In this document: piece after piece, positions 34,805 to 43,963 of the stretch
Layout: every line of letters begins with the position of its first letter
Numbering within the stretch: the stretch's first letter is position 1
From: G963662675 sp963662675
Lineage (GTDB): Bacteria > Bacteroidota > Bacteroidia > Bacteroidales > Prolixibacteraceae
DNA length: 64,000 nucleotides
Assembly (NCBI GenBank): GCA_963662675.2
Contig: CAXXHP010000002.1
Coordinates: forward strand, 310,001 to 374,000
Direction of reading: 5' to 3'
Made by a program: the position numbers and the translations under genes
Notes under the pieces: model-generated
What the model was told of the DNA's origin: nothing
Databases searched by the model: none
Seen by the model: only the letters and a program-made list of their open reading frames with translations

Positions 34805-36994
34805 TTAAATATTTAACCAATAAGTTAATTTCAAGTTTATCGACCTAAATTTTGGAGAAAAACTATCTGTTGTGTAATTGTCGTTATATACCAGATATAA
34901 ATCAGATAGAGGTGCATAACGCCACTGCAAACGAGAGTTTATGCCCAGATTATCACGTTGATTACTAAACTGAACAAGTGTTGACCAGAACAGTGATTTA
35001 CTAAATGTAACATCCACCTTTGGACTTATCAACCATATGTTCGCATCAGAATAGGGCTCAGGTAACCGAATTCCATCGTAATTCACATCCATGGTGAACA
35101 GCACCCAAGGTTGGAACCTCATTGAAAGTTCACTATTTAGTGAATATATATTCCCATTATAAAATTCACCAATATTAGTACTCGCATTGAATGAAAGTTT
35201 TTTGGCTCTGTTTGACTGATAGAATCCTTCGAATTGGGTAAAGCTGTATCCTTTATTTCCAGGTAAAGGTGTACCATCTAAAGTTCGTGTAGGATCAAAA
35301 TCATACGATAAATAAACATATTCATTATGAACTTCAACTTGAATTGTTGATTGATTCTTTAAATCAGCACTCCATGCCAATTGAAGACGATGATCCGTTC
35401 TCGTGAAGTCTTGATAAGGATCCCAGTAATATACGGCTAGGGGAGTAATACGGTGTGTGCTAATATTCCCATTTTGAGGATAAAACTTAAATGACATGCT
35501 ATTGCTGGCTTTCACATAGCCTGTGCGTGGCACAAAACCAAGATCCGATTTAAAATCTCTGTCTACATAAACCAAATCGGTAGTATAGCTAAATTTTCGT
35601 TTGTTATAAGTAGCTGTAGCTTCTGTTGATAAATTCCCCTTTTTATCTTCCAGTTCAAGCGATTTATGTAAGTAAAACTTACCTACCCACGTATTGTCAG
35701 AAGAAGCTAGGTTATAATCAATGCCAATTACACGATTGTATTTGTCGTTGTCAGTTTGAAAATCATAATCTTTAAATGTTTCCCTATTAATAAAGAAGAA
35801 TCCAATGTTGGATCTTGAAAAAACTTTTTTCTGAATGGCAAACATCATATTGTTGTTGGATGCAATATTGCTATCAAGATCCTCATTAGTTTGCATGTTT
35901 AATAATCCAATACGCCAATCTTCACCAACTTTACCGCTTAATCTCACACCACCAAGAATGCTACTGGTCAATCCTATTCTTCGTGAAAAGAATGGCCTTG
36001 CATCTCTCGAATTGCTTCCGAAATTTGAGAAAAGGTCACTATTATCCATGAAAAACTGACGTTTTTCTGGCAAGTAAATCTCAAAACGGGTAAGATTGGT
36101 CACGATATTGTCCACTTCAACATTTGAGAAGTCAGGGTTTACGGTAATATCAAGGTTCAAGCTGTTGCCAATAGCTACTTTGGCATCACCTCCATATTTG
36201 AAATCATTATTGCTTTCCCCAACCTCAAAACTTTTCTCAGAAATTGCATTGATATATGGGATTATTGATACTGGTGTGTTCGATTTTTCCAGTGGTTTCT
36301 CAAAAATCATTTTCCCCATAAATGCCAAGCTTGACAACTGTTGATTTTGAGGGACATTGGCCCATGCACTTTGCTCATTGTTTTGTATATCCCAGCGGTA
36401 ACACTGCATATTCCATTCCGTTTCACCTTCCTTAAATTTAAAAGAGTTAAGAGGAATAGCCATTTCCAAAATATAATGATCGTCATGCATGGAGCTTTCT
36501 ACCTGCCATTTAATATCCCATGAAGTATTTAAACTTGTTCCACCACCGGAAACAAGCGCTTCCCTTGGAACTCCATAAGCAGTCGCACCAAACAAAAAAG
36601 CATTACTTCCATCTTTAAAGGTATCAAACATTAAGGTTACATTGTCGTTTTCTCTCGAGCTATAATCACGTCTCAGAGAAGCAGCAACATATTTATTGTC
36701 AGGGACAGATGCCCTGATGCCAACATATAGTGTTTGGTCATCATATAGCAATTTCGTTTCTGTCTGGTTACGAGCCAAGACTGAATCAGAAGGGAAAAAT
36801 TGCCAAAAATCATCAGTGTTTTTTGCTGTTTCCCAAACAGCTTCATCCAGAGTTCCATCTAGGATAATATCTTCTGTAATGTATTTTACGGAAATACTAA
36901 CGGGGGGATTTTGCCCAAAAGTTGAGACGGAAAAAAGGAATAATCCCCAAAAGAATAAATTCCGACCCTTAAACTTTGTTGTTTTTGTTTTCAT
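34805..36994 (-). CDS. DUF5916 outer-membrane protein with CBM9-like N-terminus
   Basis: A 729-residue protein. The signal peptide (FWGLFLFSVSTFGQ) is followed by a carbohydrate-binding family 9-like domain (about residues 35-230: ILDGTLDEAVWETAKNTDDFWQFFPSD, TLYVGIRASVPD, LEMAIPLNSFKF). A long DUF5916 beta-barrel-like region then holds NPDFSNVEVDNIVTNLTRFEIYLPEKRQFFMDNSDLF and alternating aromatic strands to the end (LKLTYWLNI). It is predicted to be in the outer membrane; function unknown, possibly tied to glycan or protein binding. A 46-base palindrome lies 47 bases upstream of its start, and a glyS-derived fragment continues its frame after the stop. Confidence 0.88.
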   Translation of the reverse strand: MKTKTTKFKGRNLFFWGLFLFSVSTFGQNPPVSISVKYITEDIILDGTLDEAVWETAKNTDDFWQFFPSDSVLARNQTETKLLYDDQTLYVGIRASVPDNKYVAASLRRDYSSRENDNVTLMFDTFKDGSNAFLFGATAYGVPREALVSGGGTSLNTSWDIKWQVESSMHDDHYILEMAIPLNSFKFKEGETEWNMQCYRWDIQNNEQSAWANVPQNQQLSSLAFMGKMIFEKPLEKSNTPVSIIPYINAISEKSFEVGESNNDFKYGGDAKVAIGNSLNLDITVNPDFSNVEVDNIVTNLTRFEIYLPEKRQFFMDNSDLFSNFGSNSRDARPFFSRRIGLTSSILGGVRLSGKVGEDWRIGLLNMQTNEDLDSNIASNNNMMFAIQKKVFSRSNIGFFFINRETFKDYDFQTDNDKYNRVIGIDYNLASSDNTWVGKFYLHKSLELEDKKGNLSTEATATYNKRKFSYTTDLVYVDRDFKSDLGFVPRTGYVKASNSMSFKFYPQNGNISTHRITPLAVYYWDPYQDFTRTDHRLQLAWSADLKNQSTIQVEVHNEYVYLSYDFDPTRTLDGTPLPGNKGYSFTQFEGFYQSNRAKKLSFNASTNIGEFYNGNIYSLNSELSMRFQPWVLFTMDVNYDGIRLPEPYSDANIWLISPKVDVTFSKSLFWSTLVQFSNQRDNLGINSRLQWRYAPLSDLYLVYNDNYTTDSFSPKFRSINLKLTYWLNI

Positions 36995-37040
36995 TTCTTG
37001 TAGTTTATATCTAAAAGTAAAACTAAATTTTTTCGACTAA

Positions 37041-37086
37041 CCAATTAATTACATTGTCCGGCTAGTCGGATAATGTAATTAATTGG
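37041..37086. repeat. 46-base near-perfect palindrome
   Basis: The sequence reads CCAATTAATTACATT-G-TCCG-G-CTAG-T-CGGA-T-AATGTAATTAATTGG: 21 of 23 pairs match around a central CTAG. It lies 47-92 bases upstream of the DUF5916 start codon. There is no T-run, so it is not a typical terminator. It may be an operator for a dimeric or tetrameric regulator, or a leader hairpin. Confidence 0.7.
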
Positions 37087-37421
37087 GAAATGTATATTTT
37101 GTATTTCATACACTAAAATAGAATCGGAGTTTGAAAGCATTGTGTCGGTAATCTAAACTTTTCTCACAATTTTGGGGAACTATCAACTTCTTCGCTTTTT
37201 GACATTTAGAAGGAATACTCTTGAAGTTGTACTTGCATTATTTGAGGCTCAGGTGAGCTATGTTGAAAAGTATATGTGTTTGTAGGATGAGGCTTTGTAG
37301 TCCGAGGGTTAGTTCTGGTTTTTATATGTGTGTGGATGGGATCATACACATAGCTTATGATTAGAAGAAATGAACATAGGCTGTTGTGTATTTAATTTTT
37401 CGTTATCCACTAGAGAGTAAC

Positions 37422-37465
37422 AAAAAGAGAGGTTAATTTGTTCGTTTCAAACTAACCCCTCTTTT
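37422..37465 (-). terminator. Terminator of glyS
   Basis: AAAAGAG-GGTTA-TTTG (37423-37440) pairs with CAAA-TAACC-CTCTTTT (37448-37465) with two A/C mismatches and a seven-base loop. On the minus strand the stem ends in TTTTTG. Confidence 0.7.
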
Positions 37466-37492
37466 ATGAAATACATCATGCTTAGGTATTAT

Positions 37493-39046
37493 TTACTTTA
37501 GGTTGGCAAATAGCTGCTTATAGCTTATTTGCTCTGAGATAATACTTCTTAAATCAGCGATTGCAACACGGTCTTGTTCCATTGTATCCCGGTAACGGAT
37601 GGTGACTGTTTGGTCTTCCATTGTCTGGTGGTCAATGGTCACACAGAAAGGGGTGCCGATGGCATCCTGACGGCGATAACGTTTCCCAATAGAATCTTTC
37701 TCATCGTATTGACAGTTGAAATCAAATTTCAGTTCGTCAATAATTTCACGTGCTTTTTCTGGAAGTCCATCCTTTTTAACCAATGGCATAACAGCAAGTT
37801 TTACCGGTGCTAAAATGGGAGGTAATTTTAAAACAATACGTGTATCTTTTTTTCCGTTTGATGATTCAATTTCTTCTTCTTGATATGAAGCTGAAATTAC
37901 CTGAAGGAACATCCGGTCTACACCAATTGATGTCTCTACGACATAGGGTACATATGACTCACCTAGTTCTGGGTCGTAATACTGTATCTTTTTGCCGGAG
38001 TATTCTTGATGTTGTGACAAGTCAAAATCAGTGCGAGAGTGAATGCCTTCTACTTCTTTAAATCCGAAAGGGAATTTGAATTCAACATCAACGGCTGCAT
38101 TGGCGTAGTGAGCCAGTTTTTCATGTTCATGAAAACGATAATTATCGTCTCCAAAACCTAGAGATTTGTGCCACTTTATTCGCGTGTTTTTCCATTTGTC
38201 AAACCAGTCTAGTTCGGTGCCCGGTTTTACAAAGAATTGCATCTCCATCTGTTCGAATTCACGCATGCGAAAGATAAACTGTCGGGCAACAATCTCATTA
38301 CGGAACGCTTTTCCAATTTGGGCAATACCGAATGGAATCTTCATGCGTCCTGTTTTTTGCACATTTAAGTAATTAACAAAAATTCCTTGTGCCGTTTCAG
38401 GGCGTAGAAATATTTTGGATGCACCCTCGGCAGTTGAACCCATCTCTGTAGCAAACATCAGGTTGAACTGACGGACGTCTGTCCAGTTACGGCTTCCGCT
38501 AATTGGGCAGGCAATTTCCTGGTCTTCAATGATTTGCTTTAATTCGGCTAAGTCGGAATCATTTAATGCTTTTGCGAAACGCACATGTAACTTGTTCCAT
38601 TTTTCCTGATTTGCAATAATGCGTGGGTTCGTTTCGCGGAATTGTTGTTCATCAAAAGAATCACCAAAGCGTTTTTTTGCTTTTTCAACTTCCTTGTTCA
38701 TCTTTTCTTCAAACTTGGCAAGTTGATCTTCTATCAACACGTCGGCACGATAGCGTTTTTTTGAGTCTTTATTGTCGATGAGGGGGTCGTTGAATGCGTC
38801 CACGTGTCCGGAGGCTTTCCATATAGTTGGGTGCATGAAAATCGCAGAGTCAATGCCTACGATGTTTTCATTTAGCCGTACCATGCTGTCCCACCAATAT
38901 TTCTTAATGTTATTTTTTAATTCAACACCATTTTGTCCATAATCATAAACGGCACCCAATCCATCGTAAATTTCACTGGATTGAAAAACATACCCATACT
39001 CTTTGCAATGGGCAACCAGTTTCTTAAAAATATCTTCCTGAGCCAT
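37493..39046 (-). CDS. glyS: Glycyl-tRNA synthetase (class II, dimeric type)
   Basis: A 517-residue enzyme that charges tRNA-Gly. Class II motifs are visible: the N-terminal KLVAHCKEYGYVFQSSEIYDGLGAVYDYG, motif 2 GIAQIGKAFRNEIVARQFIFRMREFEQMEMQFF, EGIHSRTDFDLSQHQEYSG, and motif 3 YVVETSIGVDRMFL. The anticodon-binding domain is at the end (APVKLAVMPLVKK...YDEKDSIGKRYRRQDAIGTPF). The insert at residues 130-190 (FRETNPRIIANQ...EIACPISGSRNWTD) is the source of the fragment at 34637-34804. The gene is of the alpha2 (eukaryote-like) type; the symbol follows common Bacteroidota usage. Confidence 0.95.
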   Translation of the reverse strand: MAQEDIFKKLVAHCKEYGYVFQSSEIYDGLGAVYDYGQNGVELKNNIKKYWWDSMVRLNENIVGIDSAIFMHPTIWKASGHVDAFNDPLIDNKDSKKRYRADVLIEDQLAKFEEKMNKEVEKAKKRFGDSFDEQQFRETNPRIIANQEKWNKLHVRFAKALNDSDLAELKQIIEDQEIACPISGSRNWTDVRQFNLMFATEMGSTAEGASKIFLRPETAQGIFVNYLNVQKTGRMKIPFGIAQIGKAFRNEIVARQFIFRMREFEQMEMQFFVKPGTELDWFDKWKNTRIKWHKSLGFGDDNYRFHEHEKLAHYANAAVDVEFKFPFGFKEVEGIHSRTDFDLSQHQEYSGKKIQYYDPELGESYVPYVVETSIGVDRMFLQVISASYQEEEIESSNGKKDTRIVLKLPPILAPVKLAVMPLVKKDGLPEKAREIIDELKFDFNCQYDEKDSIGKRYRRQDAIGTPFCVTIDHQTMEDQTVTIRYRDTMEQDRVAIADLRSIISEQISYKQLFANLK

Positions 39047-39077
39047 AGTTTGTTTATATATTCCTACTTAAGGGGGT

Positions 39078-39338
39078 TTAATCAATCTCTTCAAAATCTA
39101 CATATTCTCCGTCATCCTTAGATATGCGAGAGTCATACTGCTGATTTTTTTCAACGCGCACATCACCCTCGGGTCTTTGGTTTCTTCGGGGATTCGTCTG
39201 GTTCGGTTGTTTGGGTTGGTTGCTTAGCAATGGGAGTACTACTCGACGAATGATCTTGATCCCATAATAAACGATCAGGATAATAAGCAACGTACGAAAA
39301 AAATTCACTAAAAATAAAATCACAGTTAGCATCATCAT
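39078..39338 (-). CDS. DUF4834 membrane protein
   Basis: An 86-residue protein with one N-terminal membrane helix (residues 4-30; LFLVNFFRTLLIILIVYYGIKII) and a hydrophilic Asn/Gln/Pro-rich tail (QPKQPNQTNPRRNQRP). It ends in the conserved acidic YVDFEEID. This is the DUF4834 pattern; function unknown. It sits 31 bases upstream of glyS on the same strand and is probably co-transcribed. Confidence 0.8.
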   Translation of the reverse strand: MMMLTVILFLVNFFRTLLIILIVYYGIKIIRRVVLPLLSNQPKQPNQTNPRRNQRPEGDVRVEKNQQYDSRISKDDGEYVDFEEID

Positions 39339-39467
39339 AACTATTGTAAATCAATGGCTGTAAAAGTAATAATTAATTGTGAATCATGAATTCAATGTCT
39401 CAAAATATTCCTTTTAGAGTGGGTATGTTAAATGCACATTAGATTTAATAAATGCACTTGATTACAG

Positions 39468-41180
39468 TTAGAGAATGATCATTCTTTTGGCCTCAGTTCT
39501 TTTTCCATCAATAATTAGTACGTAAAAATAAGTGCCATGATCCAGCTCCCCACTTTCAATGTCTATGAAGTCTAGTCCTCGGTAGGTGATCGTTACTTTT
39601 TTGTGTTGAATACCATTCATATCAAAAATAAGAAGGCTTGCTGATTCTACATCTTCGGGGATGAAATAATTTATCCTTGTTGATCCGGTGGTTGGATTGG
39701 GCATGTTTTGATATAGTTGTGTCCCGGAACTGGTGTCCATAACTTCGTCAGCATATTTGCCAATCGATGATAATAAGTAGGCAACACTTGCTTCAAGCTG
39801 AATTATTTCTTCTTCATTTTGGGCAACTCTTGAATAAACGTCTTCCAATAGGGGAGAAAGGTCGACAGATACAGAAGAGCCATTCTCAATTTCAATCTGC
39901 AAAATGGTTCCATCCAGACTCGCAGCGGTAAGATTTTGATCATCAGTCCCCGCATCATCCAACAGAGAACTCAAATCAATATTTGCCGAATCACCATTAT
40001 CTATGTTTACTTGGAGCGTCTTGTCAATAAGCGTGCCTGACAGGTTTTGAGAATCGGTATTATCTAGATATTTACTTAAACTAATTGTATTTCCGTTTTC
40101 GATACTTAATTTATTATTCGAAAAGCCAAGTTTTTGTGTGTCGGTGTTGTCCAGATATGCTGAAAGGTCAACATTAAGATCTGAGCCGGTAATATCAAGG
40201 ACGTTCCCCGAAAGTGAAATTTGCTGGTTGTCCGTTAATGGAATCCATTCTGATCCGTTATATAATTTCAGATTGTGTTCAACGCTATCCATTAATAATG
40301 TCCCTTCTTCCAGATCAACACCTACGATGTCTATTGGGTTGTACTTAATAGCTCCTTTTACTTTAATGTTTCCTTCAATATCTAATTTTTCAGAGGGGCT
40401 TGAGGTTCCTAGTCCAATATTCCCTGTTTCATGCATATAAAATGAGTTTGTTGGTGCTCCAGACTTTATTTTGAAAGGCAGAGCGGAATTATTGGTTGCA
40501 TCTCGAATAAAAAAGTTTGTTTCATTTCCGGCTATATCCCAGACTTGAGGAGTCCAGCCCCCGGATCCATCCTGGTCTAGTCGTATACCAGGAGTGTCTC
40601 TATCTTTTATGTGAAGTTCTAATGCGGGTTGGTCGGTGTTTATGCCAATATCTCCAGAGTCTTCTATGTATAGGGAGTTTTCAGGAGCTCCTGCTTCAAC
40701 TAAAAAAGGAATTTTGTTGGCTGTCGCATCCCTAATGGCAAAATAGTTTAACCCTCCGGCTATGGATGAATTCGCTTCTAGGAGCCAATCATTGCTAGCG
40801 TATGATGTATTGATGCTTGTGTCATCGAAATAAATTCTATTGTTGTTTTCTTTTAGGATAATCGTTTTAAAGTCAAATCTAGACACATCCCCGGCGTCAA
40901 GTCCAACAGCTAAGCCTCCTGTAATAATAAGATCATCGCTAATAGTCTGATTCATCATTGAGGTTGTTTGTGTTGATTTAAGTCTGATCGCACTTTTTTC
41001 GTCCTGGTCAGATCCAGTCTCAGTTGTTTGTTTATTCTCGATTGAGTTGAGTGCATCTTCATCTTTCGTTTGTTCCTCTAAAGGTTGGGTGTTTATACTT
41101 CTACCCGATTCGGATTCCTGAGAAAATACTATGCTGCAAGACAGTAACATAATGACAATAATTAGAACTAAATTTTTCAT
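39468..41180 (-). CDS. T9SS-exported protein with type A sorting domain
   Basis: A 570-residue secreted protein. The signal peptide is NLVLIIVIMLLSCSIVFSQ. The first half has short repeats of the kind found in tail-fibre/trimeric adhesin-like Bacteroidota proteins (NNSALPFKIKSGAPTNSFYMHETGNIGLGT). The middle has several YLDNTD/LSSLLDD repeat units, then a coiled-coil (VAQNEEEIIQLEASVAYLLS). The C-terminal 85 residues are a type A sorting domain (LYQNMPNPTTGSTRINYFIP...GTYFYVLIIDGK). It is exported across the outer membrane by the type IX system, likely to the cell surface. Ligand unknown. Confidence 0.88.
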   Translation of the reverse strand: MKNLVLIIVIMLLSCSIVFSQESESGRSINTQPLEEQTKDEDALNSIENKQTTETGSDQDEKSAIRLKSTQTTSMMNQTISDDLIITGGLAVGLDAGDVSRFDFKTIILKENNNRIYFDDTSINTSYASNDWLLEANSSIAGGLNYFAIRDATANKIPFLVEAGAPENSLYIEDSGDIGINTDQPALELHIKDRDTPGIRLDQDGSGGWTPQVWDIAGNETNFFIRDATNNSALPFKIKSGAPTNSFYMHETGNIGLGTSSPSEKLDIEGNIKVKGAIKYNPIDIVGVDLEEGTLLMDSVEHNLKLYNGSEWIPLTDNQQISLSGNVLDITGSDLNVDLSAYLDNTDTQKLGFSNNKLSIENGNTISLSKYLDNTDSQNLSGTLIDKTLQVNIDNGDSANIDLSSLLDDAGTDDQNLTAASLDGTILQIEIENGSSVSVDLSPLLEDVYSRVAQNEEEIIQLEASVAYLLSSIGKYADEVMDTSSGTQLYQNMPNPTTGSTRINYFIPEDVESASLLIFDMNGIQHKKVTITYRGLDFIDIESGELDHGTYFYVLIIDGKRTEAKRMIIL

Positions 41181-41426
41181 AATTAGTTTGATTTTTGCTT
41201 TAAAAAATGGTGTTTGTTGTGGTGTCAATTACAAGTCTAATGTTTGATTGTAAGATAATTACACAGATATATTTTATTTTTAAGTACAATAATAGTGAAC
41301 TAAAGTGTGAATACGAATAATTTAATATAATATATTGTATACTATGCACATAAAATTAATATTCATACAAGATACTGCAAGTATTAAATTTTTAGAATAT
41401 TTCTACCTTTGTGAAAAATGGTATAA

Positions 41427-42137
41427 ATGACAGCGTATAAACGAATTTTATTAAAACTGAGTGGCGAGTCGCTCATGGGTAATCAGGAATATGGAATTGA
41501 TCAGCAGCGGTTATCGGAATATGCTGATCAGATTAAGGAAATTGTAGGCCTTGGAGTACAAGTAGGAATTGTTATTGGTGGCGGCAATATATTCAGGGGA
41601 TTGAGCGGTGCTGCCAAAGGTTTTGACCGTGTAAAAGGAGACCAAATGGGAATGCTGGCCACTGTCATTAATAGCCTTGCGTTAAATTCTGCACTAAATG
41701 CAGTCGGAACAAAATCAAGAGTACTAACAGCTATCCGCATGGAGCCTGTTGGCGAATTTTATTCAAAAGAAAAGGCGATTGAAGCTTTGGAAAAAGGGGA
41801 GGTTGCAATTTTCTCAGCCGGAACCGGGAACCCTTATTTTACAACAGATACTGCCTCTTCTCTCCGGGGGATTGAAATTGAGGCTGACGTGATGCTGAAA
41901 GGTACTCGGGTTGATGGAATTTACACTGCAGATCCTGAGAAAGATCCAAGTGCTATCAAATTTGACGACATTACGTTTGACGATATTTATAGTCGCGGAT
42001 TAAAAATAATGGACCTGACAGCAACAACCATGTGTAACGAAAATGATTTGCCAATTGTGGTCTTTAATATGGACGTTTTGGGAAATCTGAAAAGAGTATT
42101 GTTGGGTGAAAAAGTTGGAACTTTGGTGCATAGATAG
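41427..42137 (+). CDS. pyrH: UMP kinase
   Basis: A 236-residue amino-acid-kinase-fold enzyme that phosphorylates UMP to UDP. Motifs: KRILLKLSGESLMG, VGIVIGGGNIFRG, GDQMGMLATVINSLAL, IFSAGTGNPYFTTDTAS, and VDGIYTADPEKDPSA. Length is typical. A TACCTTTG at 41404-41411 fits the -7 promoter element just before the gene. It is followed 99 bases later by frr, the common order. Confidence 0.95.
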   Translation: MTAYKRILLKLSGESLMGNQEYGIDQQRLSEYADQIKEIVGLGVQVGIVIGGGNIFRGLSGAAKGFDRVKGDQMGMLATVINSLALNSALNAVGTKSRVLTAIRMEPVGEFYSKEKAIEALEKGEVAIFSAGTGNPYFTTDTASSLRGIEIEADVMLKGTRVDGIYTADPEKDPSAIKFDDITFDDIYSRGLKIMDLTATTMCNENDLPIVVFNMDVLGNLKRVLLGEKVGTLVHR

Positions 42138-42236
42138 TGTGTTTCCCAGCATATCATTAATTAACGAATTTTAATATTCTTTAATTTTTTCTATATTTGT
42201 TTCCATCACAAAAAAATGATCTGATTTTATTATTTC

Positions 42237-42800
42237 ATGGAAGAGGAAGTTGAGTTGATATTAGATCTCTGCAAAGAGAAAATGGAATCTACCGTTGAGC
42301 ATTTAGGAAAAGAATTGCTTCATATCCGAGCAGGCAAAGCTTCAACCCGAATGTTAGATGGAGTAGTTGTTGACTATTATGGAAGTGCAACTCCATTAAC
42401 ACAAGTTTCAAACATTAGCACTCCAGATGCCCGGACAATTGCTATTCAGCCTTGGGAAAAGACCTTGATTGGGGAGATAGAAAAGGCCATAATGAATGCT
42501 AATTTGGGATTTAATCCTGAAAATAATGGTGAGATTATTCGGATTAGTGTTCCTGCTTTAACCGAAGAACGACGTAAGTCTTTATCCAGACAAGTTAATC
42601 AGGAAGGCGAACATGCAAGAGTTAGTCTCCGTGCTTCTCGAAAAGAAGCAAATGACACATTGAAAAAGCTGCTAAAGGATGGGTTGTCTGAGGATCTTGA
42701 AAAAGATGCTGAAAATCAGGTTCAGGACATGATTACCCTATATGGCAAAAAGATAGATTCGCAGCTTGAAATAAAAACACAAGAGATTTTTACAATATAA
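42237..42800 (+). CDS. frr: Ribosome recycling factor
   Basis: A 187-residue protein that, with EF-G, splits terminated ribosomes. Conserved segments: ELLHIRAGKASTRMLDGVVVDYYGSATPLTQVSNIS, DARTIAIQPWEK, IRISVPALTEERRK, and the C-terminal helix KDAENQVQDMITLYGKKID. Length is typical. TATATTTG at 42192-42199 is a -7 promoter match with no clear -33 box. It ends at a strong terminator. Confidence 0.96.
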   Translation: MEEEVELILDLCKEKMESTVEHLGKELLHIRAGKASTRMLDGVVVDYYGSATPLTQVSNISTPDARTIAIQPWEKTLIGEIEKAIMNANLGFNPENNGEIIRISVPALTEERRKSLSRQVNQEGEHARVSLRASRKEANDTLKKLLKDGLSEDLEKDAENQVQDMITLYGKKIDSQLEIKTQEIFTI

Positions 42801-42851
42801 TTGTTTCTAGTTTTCTGTTTTCTGAACATTGTTTAATTGTTTTCATGGCTT

Positions 42852-42884
42852 TGAGGCAGCTTGTTGAAGCTGCCTCATTTTTTT
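42852..42884 (+). terminator. Terminator of frr
   Basis: GAGGCAGCTT pairs with AAGCTGCCTC around a GTTG loop, followed by seven T residues. Confidence 0.9.
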
Positions 42885-43063
42885 ATGGAATAAATCCCCC
42901 ATCTCTTTTTTCCTTATTTATAATTCTTTAATTATTTTTAGTGCCGGAAGGTTTTGTTCTTTTTAGAATGATCTGATCATTTTATAATTGCTACTTTAGT
43001 TAGCTGAACATTAACGGACTTTTAATGTCAGTATTGAAAATGTAATCGTATAAAGGAAAAGTC

Positions 43064-43846
43064 ATGATTGGGTTGGTGGATTATCATATGCATAGTATTC
43101 TTTCTGATGGTAAGGATACTTATGAAGAAATGATCAAATCAGGAATAAGTAAGGGGCTAAATGAAATTGGGCTAAGTGATCATGTTTGCTTAAAGCCTGT
43201 TGCTTGGGCAATTTCTCCAGTTGACATTCCGGTTATGACTGAACAGATACTTGAGTTAAAGGAAAAGTATAGTGATCAGATTAAAGTAAAATATGGAATT
43301 GAGTTGGATTATTTTCCGGGGAAAGAAACTGAACTAAGAACTTTGATTGCATCTTTACCTGTTGATTATGTCATTGGCTCTGTTCATTTTATTGGAGATT
43401 GGAATTTTGATACAGACAAGTCTTTGTATGGGAAATGGACAAATGATGAATTGTATCGATTGTACTATGACATCGTCCAAATGGCATCTAAATCCGGGCT
43501 ATTTGATACAATTGGACATTTGGATATCATTAAAAAGTTTCGTGTGTATCCCGAGTCTGACCAAACACTTCTCGTTGAAGAAACGCTTAAAATTATAAAG
43601 GAAAACGATCTGGTTGTAGAGTTAAATACCGGAGGTGTCGATCGTCCCTGTGCCGAATTTACGCCAAGCCCTTCAATTGTCGAACGTTGCTATCACTATC
43701 ACATCCCAATGACAATTTCTTCAGATGCTCATAGTGCCGAGCAAGTAGCCAGACATTATGAAATGGGTATTGATCTGCTAAAACAGGTTGGTTATGACGA
43801 ACTCGTTTCCTTTGAAGGAAGAAAACGGATGAGGTTAAAAATTTAA
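43064..43846 (+). CDS. PHP-domain phosphatase (histidinol-phosphatase-like)
   Basis: A 260-residue PHP-fold phosphoesterase with the metal-ligand series: DYHMHSILSDG, GLSDHV, GIELDYFPG, GSVHFIGDW, GHLDIIKKF, ELNTGG and SSDAHSAEQV. It belongs to the HisJ/K group that hydrolyses L-histidinol phosphate, but no other his genes are nearby, so a different phosphate ester is possible. Alone between frr and dxs. Confidence 0.85.
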   Translation: MIGLVDYHMHSILSDGKDTYEEMIKSGISKGLNEIGLSDHVCLKPVAWAISPVDIPVMTEQILELKEKYSDQIKVKYGIELDYFPGKETELRTLIASLPVDYVIGSVHFIGDWNFDTDKSLYGKWTNDELYRLYYDIVQMASKSGLFDTIGHLDIIKKFRVYPESDQTLLVEETLKIIKENDLVVELNTGGVDRPCAEFTPSPSIVERCYHYHIPMTISSDAHSAEQVARHYEMGIDLLKQVGYDELVSFEGRKRMRLKI

Positions 43847-43963
43847 TAATATTCTAGATCTTTTCCCGTTTGAATCAGGTTAGGTGCAGATTATCTACAT
43901 TGAAGATTAATAATCGTTGAAGGGAAAGAGAGAAATGATATCTTTGAAATCTAATTTTGGTAC

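Larger units (their letters stand above)
36995..37492. other. Intergenic region between glyS and the DUF5916 gene
   Basis: About 500 bases. The part near the DUF5916 gene holds the 46-base palindrome at 37041-37086; the part near glyS holds its terminator at 37422-37465. The 330 bases between show no gene or recognised element. Confidence 0.6.
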
